58,739 bases of DNA. Source: Micromonospora sp. H61 (lineage in GTDB: Bacteria; Actinomycetota; Actinomycetes; Mycobacteriales; Micromonosporaceae). Of this stretch, positions 51,497-58,739 are shown one piece after another (within the stretch, counting starts at the first letter, position 1; every line of letters begins with the position of its first letter). The notes under the pieces are model-generated. The model searched no databases, was not told the origin of the DNA, and was given only the letters and a program-made list of their open reading frames with translations. The stretch lies in contig NZ_JAGPXY010000034.1 in the NCBI RefSeq assembly GCF_018070325.1, positions 1-58,739 of the forward strand, given 5' to 3'. The position numbers and the translations under genes are program-made.

Positions 51497-52894
51497 GTGA
51501 GTCGGGCCATCAGCGCGCCGTTTCCACCGGATCGACGGGGGGTGGCCCCGTCTCGGGACACCGGGGCGGGCCGCTCCGGCGGCACCGCCCGCGCGGTGAC
51601 CCGGACGCTCAGCGACGACCCGCTGGGCGGCACGGTACGTCGTACCGTGCTGCCCAGCGGTCTGCGCGTCCTCACCGAGGCGATTCCGGCGATGCGCAGC
51701 GTCTCGTTCGGCATCTGGGTGGCGGTCGGCTCGCGTGACGAGACCGGCCCGCAGGCCGGTGCCGCGCACTTCCTCGAGCACCTGCTCTTCAAGGGCACCC
51801 ACAAGCGCACCGCACTGGAGATCTCCTCGCAGATCGAGGCGGTGGGTGGCGAGACGAACGCCTTCACCACGAAGGAATACACCTGCTACTACGCCCGCGT
51901 GCTGGACGAGGACCTGCCGCTGGCGATCGACGTGATGTGCGACCTGGTCGCCGACTCGCTGTTGGAGCCGGCCGACGTCGAGACCGAGCGTGGCGTGATC
52001 CTGGAGGAGATCGCCATGCACGACGACGAGCCGGGTGACGAGGTGCACGACCTCTTCGTCCAGGCCGTCTACGGCGATCACCCGCTGGGCCGGCTGATCT
52101 CCGGCACCGCGGAGACCGTCACCCCGATGACCCGGCGGCAGATCCAGACCTTCTACCGGGGTCGCTACACCGCGCCGCAGATCGTCATCGCCGCCGCCGG
52201 CAACCTCGACCATGCCGCGGTGGTCAAGCTGGTCCGTCAGGCCGTGCGCGGCACCCCGCTGGACAGCGACCCGGCCAGCCCGGCGCCGCACCGCGCGGCG
52301 ACCCCGGCGGTACGCACCAAGCCGGTGACCACTGTGGTGGAGCCGAAGGAGACCGAGCAGGCACACGTCATCCTCGGTTGCCCCGGGATCGACCGGCTCG
52401 ACGACCGGCGGTTCGCCCTCGGGGTGCTCAACAACGTGCTCGGCGGCGGCATGTCCAGCCGCCTGTTCCAGGAGATCCGCGAGCAGCGTGGCCTCGCGTA
52501 CTCGGTCTACTCCTACGCCAGCCAGTACGCCGACACCGGCCTGTTCGCCGTCTACGCCGGGTGCGCGCCGGGCAAGGTCGACGAGGTGCTGGCCCTGACC
52601 CGCGCCGAGCTGGCCCGGGTGGCCGCCGACGGGTTGACCGAGGCCGAGGTGGCCCGGGGCAAGGGGATGAGCAAGGGCTCGTTCGTGCTCGGCCTGGAGG
52701 ACACCGGTTCCCGGATGAGCCGGCTGGCCAAGGGTGAGCTGCTCTACGGCGACCTGATGCCGGTCGACGAGCTGCTCCGCCGGGTCGACGAGGTCACCGT
52801 GGAGGACGTGAACGTCCTCGCCGCCGAGCTGCTCAGCCGGCCGATGTCGCTGGCCGTGGTGGGCCCGTTCGGCGCCGGCGACTTCGCGGTCTGA
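51497..52894 (+). CDS. M16 family zinc metallopeptidase (pitrilysin-like)
   Basis: A 465-residue peptidase with the inverted zinc motif H91-FLEH and the distal Glu in ERGVILEEIAMHDDEP. It has the usual two-domain M16B fold. No signal peptide is evident, but a basic Arg-rich N-terminal extension (about 1-45) is present. GGGAG lies 6 nt before the GTG. Its position after pnp is conserved in actinobacteria, where it may assist protein turnover; the substrate is not known. Confidence 0.94.
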   Translation: MSRAISAPFPPDRRGVAPSRDTGAGRSGGTARAVTRTLSDDPLGGTVRRTVLPSGLRVLTEAIPAMRSVSFGIWVAVGSRDETGPQAGAAHFLEHLLFKGTHKRTALEISSQIEAVGGETNAFTTKEYTCYYARVLDEDLPLAIDVMCDLVADSLLEPADVETERGVILEEIAMHDDEPGDEVHDLFVQAVYGDHPLGRLISGTAETVTPMTRRQIQTFYRGRYTAPQIVIAAAGNLDHAAVVKLVRQAVRGTPLDSDPASPAPHRAATPAVRTKPVTTVVEPKETEQAHVILGCPGIDRLDDRRFALGVLNNVLGGGMSSRLFQEIREQRGLAYSVYSYASQYADTGLFAVYAGCAPGKVDEVLALTRAELARVAADGLTEAEVARGKGMSKGSFVLGLEDTGSRMSRLAKGELLYGDLMPVDELLRRVDEVTVEDVNVLAAELLSRPMSLAVVGPFGAGDFAV

Positions 52895-52988
52895 GGTCTG
52901 CCGCTCGGCCCGGTCGAGGTGCCCCGGTCTGGCGTCCCGGCCGGTGGAGCACAGCCGATCCGGCCGGAAGGGCCCGTCCCGATTGGGA

Positions 52989-52994
52989 TAGGTT
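52989..52994 (+). promoter_or_regulatory. -10 hexamer of a leaderless promoter for dapB
   Basis: TAGGTT ends 7 nt before the GTG at 53002 and no Shine-Dalgarno is present. Confidence 0.5.
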
Positions 52995-53001
52995 GTGCCC
53001 C

Positions 53002-53769
53002 GTGACTGACGAGCAGGGAAAGACCCCGGCCCAGCAGCTGCGGGTCGGCGTGTTTGGTGCGCGCGGCCGGATGGGCGTCGAGGTCTGCAAGGCGGTCGAC
53101 GCCGCCGACGATCTCACCCTGACCGCGGCGATCGACCAGGGCGACAGCCGCTCCGCCGTCTCCACCGCCGAGGTGGTCGTCGACTTCACCACCCCGGACG
53201 TCGTCATGGACAACCTCCAGTGGTGCATCGAGCAGGGCATCAGCGCTGTGGTCGGCACTACCGGCTTCACCGAGCAGCGGCTGGCGCAGGTGCGCGGCTG
53301 GCTGGCCGACAAGCCCGAGGTGGGCGTGGTCATCGCCCCGAACTTCGGTATCGGCGCGGTGCTGATGATGCAGTTCGCCGCGCGGGCCGCCCGACACTTC
53401 GAGTCCGTCGAGATCATCGAGCAGCACCACCCGCGCAAGCTGGACGCCCCGAGCGGCACCGCCACCCACACCGCCCGGCAGATCGCCAGGGCCCGCGCCG
53501 AGGCCGGTCTCGGCCCGGTCCCGGACGCCACGAAGGACGAGGTGCCGGGTGCGCGCGGCGCCGAGATCGACGGGGTACGCGTGCACGCGGTGCGCGCCAC
53601 CGGCCTGGTGGCCCACCAGGAGGTGCTGTTCGGCGGCACCGGCGAGACGCTGACCATCCGGCACGACTCGTACGACCGGGTGTCGTTCATGCCGGGTGTG
53701 CTGCTGGCCGTCCGCGCGGTGCGCAACCGCCCCGGCCTCACCGTCGGCCTGGACGCCCTGCTCGACTGA
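53002..53769 (+). CDS. dapB: 4-hydroxy-tetrahydrodipicolinate reductase
   Basis: A 255-residue DapB, which reduces the dihydrodipicolinate intermediate in lysine and diaminopimelate synthesis. GVFGARGRMG is the nucleotide-binding loop, VVGTTGF and APNFGIGAVLMM are typical, and EQHHPRKLDAPSGTA holds the catalytic His and Lys. GTG 53002 is chosen over GTG 52993 because it fits leaderless spacing. Confidence 0.96.
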   Translation: MTDEQGKTPAQQLRVGVFGARGRMGVEVCKAVDAADDLTLTAAIDQGDSRSAVSTAEVVVDFTTPDVVMDNLQWCIEQGISAVVGTTGFTEQRLAQVRGWLADKPEVGVVIAPNFGIGAVLMMQFAARAARHFESVEIIEQHHPRKLDAPSGTATHTARQIARARAEAGLGPVPDATKDEVPGARGAEIDGVRVHAVRATGLVAHQEVLFGGTGETLTIRHDSYDRVSFMPGVLLAVRAVRNRPGLTVGLDALLD

Positions 53770-53890
53770 CCGGCCCCTCTTCCGCGTCCGCCCGCCGACC
53801 AGCCCACAACACCGCCCAGCGCAGTATTCCGTTCCGCGCTGACGGAAAGTGCCCAAGATCTACGGGCGCGGGCCGGGTAGCATCCGCCGG

Positions 53891-54361
53891 ATGATCGATG
53901 CGGGACACCTGGACCGGGCCGGGCGGCGAGTCACGCTGCGGCCGGTCGACGACGACAACTGGCGGGCGGTGGCCGACGTCGCCCCGCGTGACGGCCAGCG
54001 CCGGTTCGTGGCCGCGCTGGGCGCGCGCTATCTGCTGCTCAGCATGCGCTCCGAGGTCTGGAACTCGCTGGCCGTGTACGCCGACGAGACCGTCGTCGGC
54101 CACGTCATGTGGGGCGTGGACGACGACGGCTCGCACTGGATCGGCGGAATGCTGATCGACGCTGCCGAGCAGGCCCAGGGCGTTGGCCGGGCCACCGTGC
54201 AGACGCTGGCCCCCTGGCTGGCGGCCCGGGCCGGCAACCCCCCGGTCCGCCTGTCGTACCACCCCGACAACACCAGAGCCGCAGCCCTCTACACCTCCCT
54301 GGGCTTCCACCCCACCGGTGCCATGGACGACGACGAACTGATCGCCGAACGAACCCCCTGA
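53891..54361 (+). CDS. GNAT N-acetyltransferase
   Basis: A 156-residue acetyltransferase. Motif A (GGMLIDAAEQAQGVGRATVQTLAPWL) binds acetyl-CoA, and the C-terminal LSYHPDNTRAAALYTSLGF is the standard motif B. TAGCAT is 7 nt upstream of the ATG, so the mRNA is probably leaderless. Substrate is unknown; resemblance is to SpeG/RimI-like small acetyltransferases. Confidence 0.9.
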   Translation: MIDAGHLDRAGRRVTLRPVDDDNWRAVADVAPRDGQRRFVAALGARYLLLSMRSEVWNSLAVYADETVVGHVMWGVDDDGSHWIGGMLIDAAEQAQGVGRATVQTLAPWLAARAGNPPVRLSYHPDNTRAAALYTSLGFHPTGAMDDDELIAERTP

Positions 54362-54366
54362 ACCCC

Positions 54367-54437
54367 GCGATCTTGCACTTTCTGTCGCGACACAAGGCGC
54401 ATCACCCGCATCTCAACGACCGAAACTGCAAGATCGC
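54367..54437. repeat. 71-bp palindromic element between convergent GNAT genes
   Basis: GCGATCTTGCA (54367-54377) has a perfect inverted copy (54427-54437), and the arms continue to about 21 bp with two mismatches. It is AT-richer than its surroundings and lies between convergent genes. It may terminate both and may also be a member of a dispersed repeat family. Confidence 0.6.
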
Positions 54438-54479
54438 CGGGCTGTTGGGTCTGACCCGCGTCGGGGCCGCCACAGCGGT

Positions 54480-55061
54480 TCACTCGGCCGGTACCTTCTC
54501 GGTCGGCACGCCCACGTGCAGGCGCACCTGAGGCACCAGCATGTCGTCGACGTCCAGCGCCCGGGCCGCGCCGTCGGGCTCCCACCCGGTGCTGGTCAGG
54601 AACTTGCGGGTCGCCTCGTCACCGTCGAACGCCCAGGCCACCGCCCGACTCATCCCGTCCTCCCGCCACAGGTCGACGGTGGCCGCGAGCAGTCGACTGC
54701 CGTGCCCGCGCCGGCCCCACCGCGGCTCCACCAGCAGGTCGGTCACCGCCGCCACGTCCGGGCCGAGCGCGTCGGCCGGCTCACCCGGGGCCAACGCCTC
54801 GGCGTCGGCCGGGCCGGAGGCGGCGAACCCCACCAGATACGATTGCTCGGCCTGTTCGACGGCGACCAGCACCCGGTGCGCGCCCGAGGGCGGCTCCAGC
54901 ACCGCGGCGCTCCACCGCCGGGCGAGGAACGCCTCGTCCAGGTTGTCGAGCACATGCCGAGGCAGGATCCGGCGGTACGCGACCCGCCAGGTCGCGAGTT
55001 GGATGCGTGCGATCTCGCCGGCGTCCTCGGGACGCGCCGGGCGGACGTACCCGAGAGCCAT
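54480..55061 (-). CDS. GNAT N-acetyltransferase
   Basis: A 193-residue acetyltransferase opening with GYVRPARPEDAGEIARIQLATW. Motif A is DLLVEPRWGRRGHGSRLLAATVDLWR, and RAVAWAFDGDEATRKFLTSTGW is motif B. TAGGCT lies 8 nt before the ATG. It is divergent from the GT87 gene. Substrate is unknown. Confidence 0.9.
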   Translation of the reverse strand: MALGYVRPARPEDAGEIARIQLATWRVAYRRILPRHVLDNLDEAFLARRWSAAVLEPPSGAHRVLVAVEQAEQSYLVGFAASGPADAEALAPGEPADALGPDVAAVTDLLVEPRWGRRGHGSRLLAATVDLWREDGMSRAVAWAFDGDEATRKFLTSTGWEPDGAARALDVDDMLVPQVRLHVGVPTEKVPAE

Positions 55062-55096
55062 GGGACGGAAGCCTACGCAGGGCGAGGGAGACGACG

Positions 55097-56371
55097 GTGG
55101 CGCAGGGTGCCAACAGGACGACCGCGCAGGTCGTCGGGGTGGTGGTGCTCGCCGCGGCGGTCACCGGGTTCCTCGCCGTCGCCGCCGTCCGGCACGGGTT
55201 CTTCGACCTGAAGGTCTACTACGGCGCGTTGACCTGGTGGGTGCACGACGGCGGGGAGATCTACGACTACCTCAAGCCGGGCACCCAGTACGGCTTCACC
55301 TATCCGCCGTTCGCCGCGCTGGTCATGCTGCCGATGGCGTACCTGCCGTGGACGGCCGCGATCGTGGTGAGCGTGCTCGCCAGCGTGGCCACCACCACCG
55401 TGCTGATCTGGTGGCTGGTCGACCCGATCGCCCGCCGCGCCGGCTGGACCCGGTGGTTCGCCCTCGCCGTGGCGCTCTGCCTGGCCGCCGCGTTCGAACC
55501 GATGCGGGAGACGGTCAACTTCGGCCAGGTCAACACGCTGCTGCTCTTCCTGGTGGCGGTGGACCTGCTGCGGCTGCTGCCGGCCGGCAACCGGTGGACG
55601 GGGGTGGGCATCGGCCTCGCCACGGCGATCAAACTGACCCCTGGCGTGTTCATCGTCTACCTGCTGGTGACCGGGCGGTGGCGGGCGGCGCTCACCGCCA
55701 GCGGCACCGCCGCCGGGGTGTCGCTGCTGGCCGCCGCGCTCTTCCCGGACGCCTCGCGGGAGTTCTGGACCGAGGCGCTGTGGAACACCGGACGGGTGGG
55801 CGAGTTGGCCTTCGTCTCCAACCAGTCGCTGCGCGGGGTGGTCGCCCGGCTCGACCCGGAGCACCCGAGCACCCTACTGTGGCTGGTGCTGGTGCTCGGC
55901 ACCCTGGCGCTCTGGGCCTGGCGGTCCCGGGCCGCCGTCGCGGCCGGCGACGAGGCGACCGGCCTGGCGCTGACCGGCGCGGTGATGTGCCTCGTCAGCC
56001 CGGTCACCTGGGTGCACCACCTGGTCTGGCTGCTGCCCGCGTTGATCCTGCTGGTCGACAACGCGATGGCCGCGCCGGCCGGCCGCCGACGGCAGGTCCT
56101 GCTGCTCGCCGCGACCATCGGGTACGCGTTGCTGATCAGCCGGACCGTCTGGCTCTGGGAGAAGGACTTCACCGGCGTCGACGGCTTCCTGGGCAGCAAC
56201 GCCTACGTGTGGGTCAGTCTGGCGCTGCTGGCCTTCCTGCCGATCCGCCGGTGGCTGACCCCGAACGGGTCAGCGGTCGAGACGTCCGGCGTACCGCAGC
56301 TCGACCAGCCCGACCGGCGGGCCCCCACCGGCCAGCGGCACCTGGTAGGTCGACCGCTCACCGTCCGCTGA
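55097..56371 (+). CDS. GT87-family polyprenol-phosphate-mannose-dependent mannosyltransferase-like membrane protein
   Basis: A 424-residue membrane protein with about 10-12 helices. The early loop FFDLKVYYGALTWW with an acidic residue after TM1 and the YPPFAALVMLPMAYLP block match GT87/DUF2029 glycosyltransferases such as PimE. These use polyprenyl-phosphate sugars at the outer face of the membrane. The last 30-odd residues are hydrophilic and their DNA overlaps the convergent GNAT gene by 102 bp. GTG 55097 follows GAGGGAG. Confidence 0.85.
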   Translation: MAQGANRTTAQVVGVVVLAAAVTGFLAVAAVRHGFFDLKVYYGALTWWVHDGGEIYDYLKPGTQYGFTYPPFAALVMLPMAYLPWTAAIVVSVLASVATTTVLIWWLVDPIARRAGWTRWFALAVALCLAAAFEPMRETVNFGQVNTLLLFLVAVDLLRLLPAGNRWTGVGIGLATAIKLTPGVFIVYLLVTGRWRAALTASGTAAGVSLLAAALFPDASREFWTEALWNTGRVGELAFVSNQSLRGVVARLDPEHPSTLLWLVLVLGTLALWAWRSRAAVAAGDEATGLALTGAVMCLVSPVTWVHHLVWLLPALILLVDNAMAAPAGRRRQVLLLAATIGYALLISRTVWLWEKDFTGVDGFLGSNAYVWVSLALLAFLPIRRWLTPNGSAVETSGVPQLDQPDRRAPTGQRHLVGRPLTVR

Positions 56372-56821
56372 CAGGCCGGCGCGCTCGCAGAACCGCCGGG
56401 CCCGCCGGTTGTCCGCCAGCACCCACGCCCGGTAGCCGGCCCAGCCCCGCTCGGTGAGCCCGTTGCGGGCGGCGTCCAGCAACGCCGCAGCGGTCCCGTC
56501 ACCCCAGTGGGCCGGCTCCACGTAGAGCGCCACCACCTCGCCGACCGTCGGGTCCAGGTCGTCCCGGTCCTGGTTGCGGCGGTACGGCCCGAAGGTGGTG
56601 AAGCCCACGACCAACCCGTCCACCTCGGCGAGCAGGGTGATGAACGGGTGCTCCGGATCGGCGGTGCCGACGTCGCGACGACGCTGCGCCCAGGCCACCA
56701 CGTTGAGCCGCCCCAGCACCTCGTCGGGCATGAAGCCGGCGTAGCCCGCCTGCCAGCCGTGCACGTGTACCCGGGCGACCGCCTCGGCGTCGTCCGGCTC
56801 CTCCCGACGGATGGTCAGCAT
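56270..56821 (-). CDS. GNAT N-acetyltransferase
   Basis: A 183-residue acetyltransferase. VVALYVEPAHWGDGTAAALLDAARNGL is motif A and AWVLADNRRARRFCERAGL motif B, so the core is intact. The DNA for its C-terminal 33 residues overlaps the 3' end of the GT87 gene on the other strand. TAGAAC is 6 nt before the ATG, which supports a leaderless start. Confidence 0.9.
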   Translation of the reverse strand: MLTIRREEPDDAEAVARVHVHGWQAGYAGFMPDEVLGRLNVVAWAQRRRDVGTADPEHPFITLLAEVDGLVVGFTTFGPYRRNQDRDDLDPTVGEVVALYVEPAHWGDGTAAALLDAARNGLTERGWAGYRAWVLADNRRARRFCERAGLSADGERSTYQVPLAGGGPPVGLVELRYAGRLDR

Positions 56822-56900
56822 TGCACCGTTCTATGCCCCGTTGGTCGTCGCGTCCAGCTTCCCGCACCGGCGTCGTACCGATGAATTAAGGTCGCCGACG

Positions 56901-58130
56901 ATGATCGCACCGGAATCGCTCTCGCTCGCCCAGGCCCGCCGCGTGGCGCTCGCCGCCCAGGGCTTCGCCGACCCGGCGCCCACTGGCGTGCCCACCCGCC
57001 GGCACCTGCGTCGCGTGCTGGGTCGGGTCGGGCTGATCCAGATGGACTCGGTCAGCGTGCTGCAACGGGCGCACTACCTGCCGCTCTACAGCCGGCTCGG
57101 GCCCTACCCGACCACGTTGCTCGACCAGGCCGCCTACCGGCGACCCCGTGAGCTGTTCGAATACTGGGGCCATGAGGCGTCGCTGGTCCCGGTGGAGCTG
57201 CACCCGATGCTGCGCTGGCGGATGGCCAGGGCGCACAGCGAATCCTGGGGCGGCATGCGGCGGATCGCCCAGGAGCAGCCGGAGCTGGTCGCCTGGGTCC
57301 GGGACGAGGTGGCCGTCCGGGGGCCGCTGACCGCCGCCGAGATCGAGCACGACGCGCCCCGGGAGACCGGCAACTGGGGTTGGAACTGGTCGGCTGTCAA
57401 GCGAGCGTTGGAGTTCCTGTTCTGGGCCGGGGAGGTGGCCGCCGCCGAGCGCAGCACCTCCTTCGCCCGCCGCTACGACCTGCCCGAGCGGGTGCTGCCC
57501 GCGAGGGTGCTGGCCGCGCCCACCCCGACCGACGCCGAGGCGTACCGGACGCTGGTGGCCCTCGCCGCGCGGTCCCTAGGGGTCGCCGCCGAGCCGGAGC
57601 TGCGCGACTACTTCCGGTTACCGCTGGCCGGCGCCCGACAGGCCGTCGCGGAGCTGGCCGAGGCCGGTGAGCTGGTGCCGGTCACCGTGGCGGGCTGGCG
57701 ACAGCCGGCCTGGCTGCACACGTCCGCCCGGCTGCCCCGCTGGGTTCGGGGCAACACACTGGTCAGCCCCTTCGACCCGCTGATCTGGGAACGGGCCCGC
57801 ACCGAGCGGCTGTTCGACTTCAGCTACCGGATCGAGATCTACGTCCCGGCGCCACAGCGGGTCTACGGCTATTACGTGTTGCCGTTCCTGCAGGGCGACC
57901 GGTTCACCGCCCGGGTCGACCTGAAGGCCGATCGGAAGGCCGGGGTGCTGCTGGTGCCGGCCGCCTGGCTCGAACCCGGCGCCGACCCGGGGGAGACCGC
58001 GGTCGCGCTCGCCGCCGAGCTGTACCGCCTCGCCGGCTGGCTCGGCCTGGACGCGGTGGCCCCGCCGGCAGCCGGCGATCTGGCCGGTCCGCTCACCGCC
58101 GCGTTGGCCGGCGTGTCCGGTGTACCGTGA
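56901..58130 (+). CDS. Winged-helix DNA glycosylase of the AlkX/YcaQ (HTH_42) family
   Basis: A 409-residue protein of the HTH_42 family. The early helix LSLAQARRVALAAQGF and the catalytic QxD motif in GLIQMDSVSVLQRAHYLPLYSRLG fit AlkX/AlkZ-type glycosylases, which remove alkylated bases or unhook interstrand crosslinks. Blocks YWGHEASLVP and LVSPFDPLIWERARTERLF are typical. TAAGGT lies 8 nt before the ATG. Codon 240 is TTA, so expression could depend on the rare leucyl-tRNA. Several antibiotic clusters carry relatives as self-resistance genes, but nothing else here points to one. Confidence 0.9.
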   Translation: MIAPESLSLAQARRVALAAQGFADPAPTGVPTRRHLRRVLGRVGLIQMDSVSVLQRAHYLPLYSRLGPYPTTLLDQAAYRRPRELFEYWGHEASLVPVELHPMLRWRMARAHSESWGGMRRIAQEQPELVAWVRDEVAVRGPLTAAEIEHDAPRETGNWGWNWSAVKRALEFLFWAGEVAAAERSTSFARRYDLPERVLPARVLAAPTPTDAEAYRTLVALAARSLGVAAEPELRDYFRLPLAGARQAVAELAEAGELVPVTVAGWRQPAWLHTSARLPRWVRGNTLVSPFDPLIWERARTERLFDFSYRIEIYVPAPQRVYGYYVLPFLQGDRFTARVDLKADRKAGVLLVPAAWLEPGADPGETAVALAAELYRLAGWLGLDAVAPPAAGDLAGPLTAALAGVSGVP

Positions 58131-58134
58131 GCGC

Positions 58135-58739
58135 GTGACGAGCGCTCCCGGACCGGTCGACCAGCCGCACCCAGCCCCCGGCGCCGTGTGGACCGCGCCG
58201 GCCGACGGTGACACGGCTCCCGGTGGCCTCAATTACGGTGGCGCGGGTCCGGAGGGGTGGCCGTCGACACCGCCGGGTGGCTACCCGGCGCCTGAGCCGG
58301 ACCGGCTCACCCGGTTCGTGCTGCGGCTCTACGAGCGTTCCCCGCGCTGGGCGGTGCCGCTGGCCGCGGTCGGCTGCGTCGCCGTCGGCATGAGCTACGC
58401 GCTGCTCAGCAACCCGACCTACGCCGACCCGGACGCCGCGCCCACCTGTCTGCTCAAGTTGACCACCGGGCTGGACTGCCCGGGCTGTGGTGGCACCCGA
58501 GCGCTCTGGTACGTGCTGCACGGCGACCTGCCGGCCGCCGCCCGGCACCACTTCCTGTTCGTCTTCGCGTTGCCGTTCCTCGCGTACCTCTTCGTGGCCT
58601 GGGCGGGGAACCAGGCGTTCGGGTGGCGACTGCCCGAGCTGCGGATCAGCTCGAAGGTCATCGGCGGTTTCCTGGCCGCGTGGCTGGCCTTCTCGGTGCT
58701 TCGCAACCTGCCCTGGGCGCCGTTCACCTCGCTCTACGT
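58135..58739 (+). CDS. DUF2752 membrane protein, 3' end outside the window
   Basis: The first 201 codons are visible. A Pro/Gly-rich N-terminus (about 1-60) is followed by three or four membrane helices. The motif CPGCGGTRALWYVLHGDLPAA with its paired Cys is the DUF2752 signature; function is unknown. TACCGT ends 6 nt before the GTG and overlaps the end of the glycosylase gene. The 3' end lies outside the window. Confidence 0.88.
   Translation, partial: MTSAPGPVDQPHPAPGAVWTAPADGDTAPGGLNYGGAGPEGWPSTPPGGYPAPEPDRLTRFVLRLYERSPRWAVPLAAVGCVAVGMSYALLSNPTYADPDAAPTCLLKLTTGLDCPGCGGTRALWYVLHGDLPAAARHHFLFVFALPFLAYLFVAWAGNQAFGWRLPELRISSKVIGGFLAAWLAFSVLRNLPWAPFTSLY

Noticed and set aside
56901..58130. Antibiotic self-resistance locus around the AlkX/YcaQ-type glycosylase
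   Set aside because: Relatives occur in genotoxin clusters, but there are no biosynthetic genes in the neighbourhood.

Overview
The window is high-GC actinobacterial chromosome, most likely from Micromonospora or a close relative in the Micromonosporaceae. That placement is inference. It rests on third-codon GC bias in every gene, frequent GTG starts, many starts with a -10 hexamer 6-8 nt upstream and no Shine-Dalgarno (leaderless style), family content such as PF04672 methyltransferases, F420-type reductases and DUF4439 proteins, and the gene order rimP-nusA-ylxR-infB-ylxP-rbfA-nrnA-truB-ribF-rpsO-pnp-M16-dapB. I saw no rRNA, tRNA, insertion sequence, prophage or CRISPR array.

Layout. (1) 1-4400: the first 12 codons of a minus-strand gene, with a long upstream region carrying three exactly 90-bp-spaced SigR/ECF-type promoter motifs, then a large ABC exporter made of two fused halves. 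(2) 4400-13650: metabolic and signalling genes: an old-yellow-enzyme reductase, a dicarboxylate symporter, a DUF998 membrane protein, a xi-class glutathione transferase, a thiolase, a methyltransferase, a PAS-GGDEF-EAL protein and a DUF456 protein. (3) 13650-21050: a structured intergenic region (palindromes and a leader with a hairpinned ribosome binding site), an amino acid/amine permease, a secreted PQQ-type dehydrogenase, and an operon of glutamine-synthetase-like ligase, aldehyde dehydrogenase, SDR and class I glutaminase-type hydrolase. This looks like amine catabolism through gamma-glutamyl intermediates. (4) 21050-28850: a flavin-binding split-barrel protein, a 1219-residue hybrid kinase/phosphatase/anti-sigma-like protein beside a STAS antagonist, methionine aminopeptidase, a VIT-family transporter, a nucleotidyltransferase-like protein and an F420-type reductase. 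(5) 28900-34000: an FtsX-type permease and ATPase under a PadR regulator with a palindromic operator, then a pair of helical ferritin-like proteins. (6) 34150-53770: the conserved translation and RNA block, interrupted by small membrane proteins, a 30-codon ORF with a structured leader, a MATE exporter and two anchored proteins. (7) 53890-58739: three GNAT acetyltransferases, a GT87 mannosyltransferase-like membrane protein, an AlkX/YcaQ-type DNA glycosylase and a truncated DUF2752 protein.

How the genes work together: block 6 covers ribosome maturation (RimP, RbfA, TruB), initiation (IF2), transcription elongation (NusA), and RNA decay (PNPase, NrnA). Block 3 should import an amine, glutamylate it, oxidise it twice and release glutamate plus an amino acid. 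The hybrid protein and the STAS protein form a plausible partner-switching stress module. The most novel-looking signals are non-coding: the tandem promoter array, the structured region and leader before the permease, the leader of the 30-codon ORF, and palindromic repeats that look like dispersed families. All repeat-family, riboswitch and promoter-function statements are inferences from sequence shape and need genome-wide comparison or expression data.
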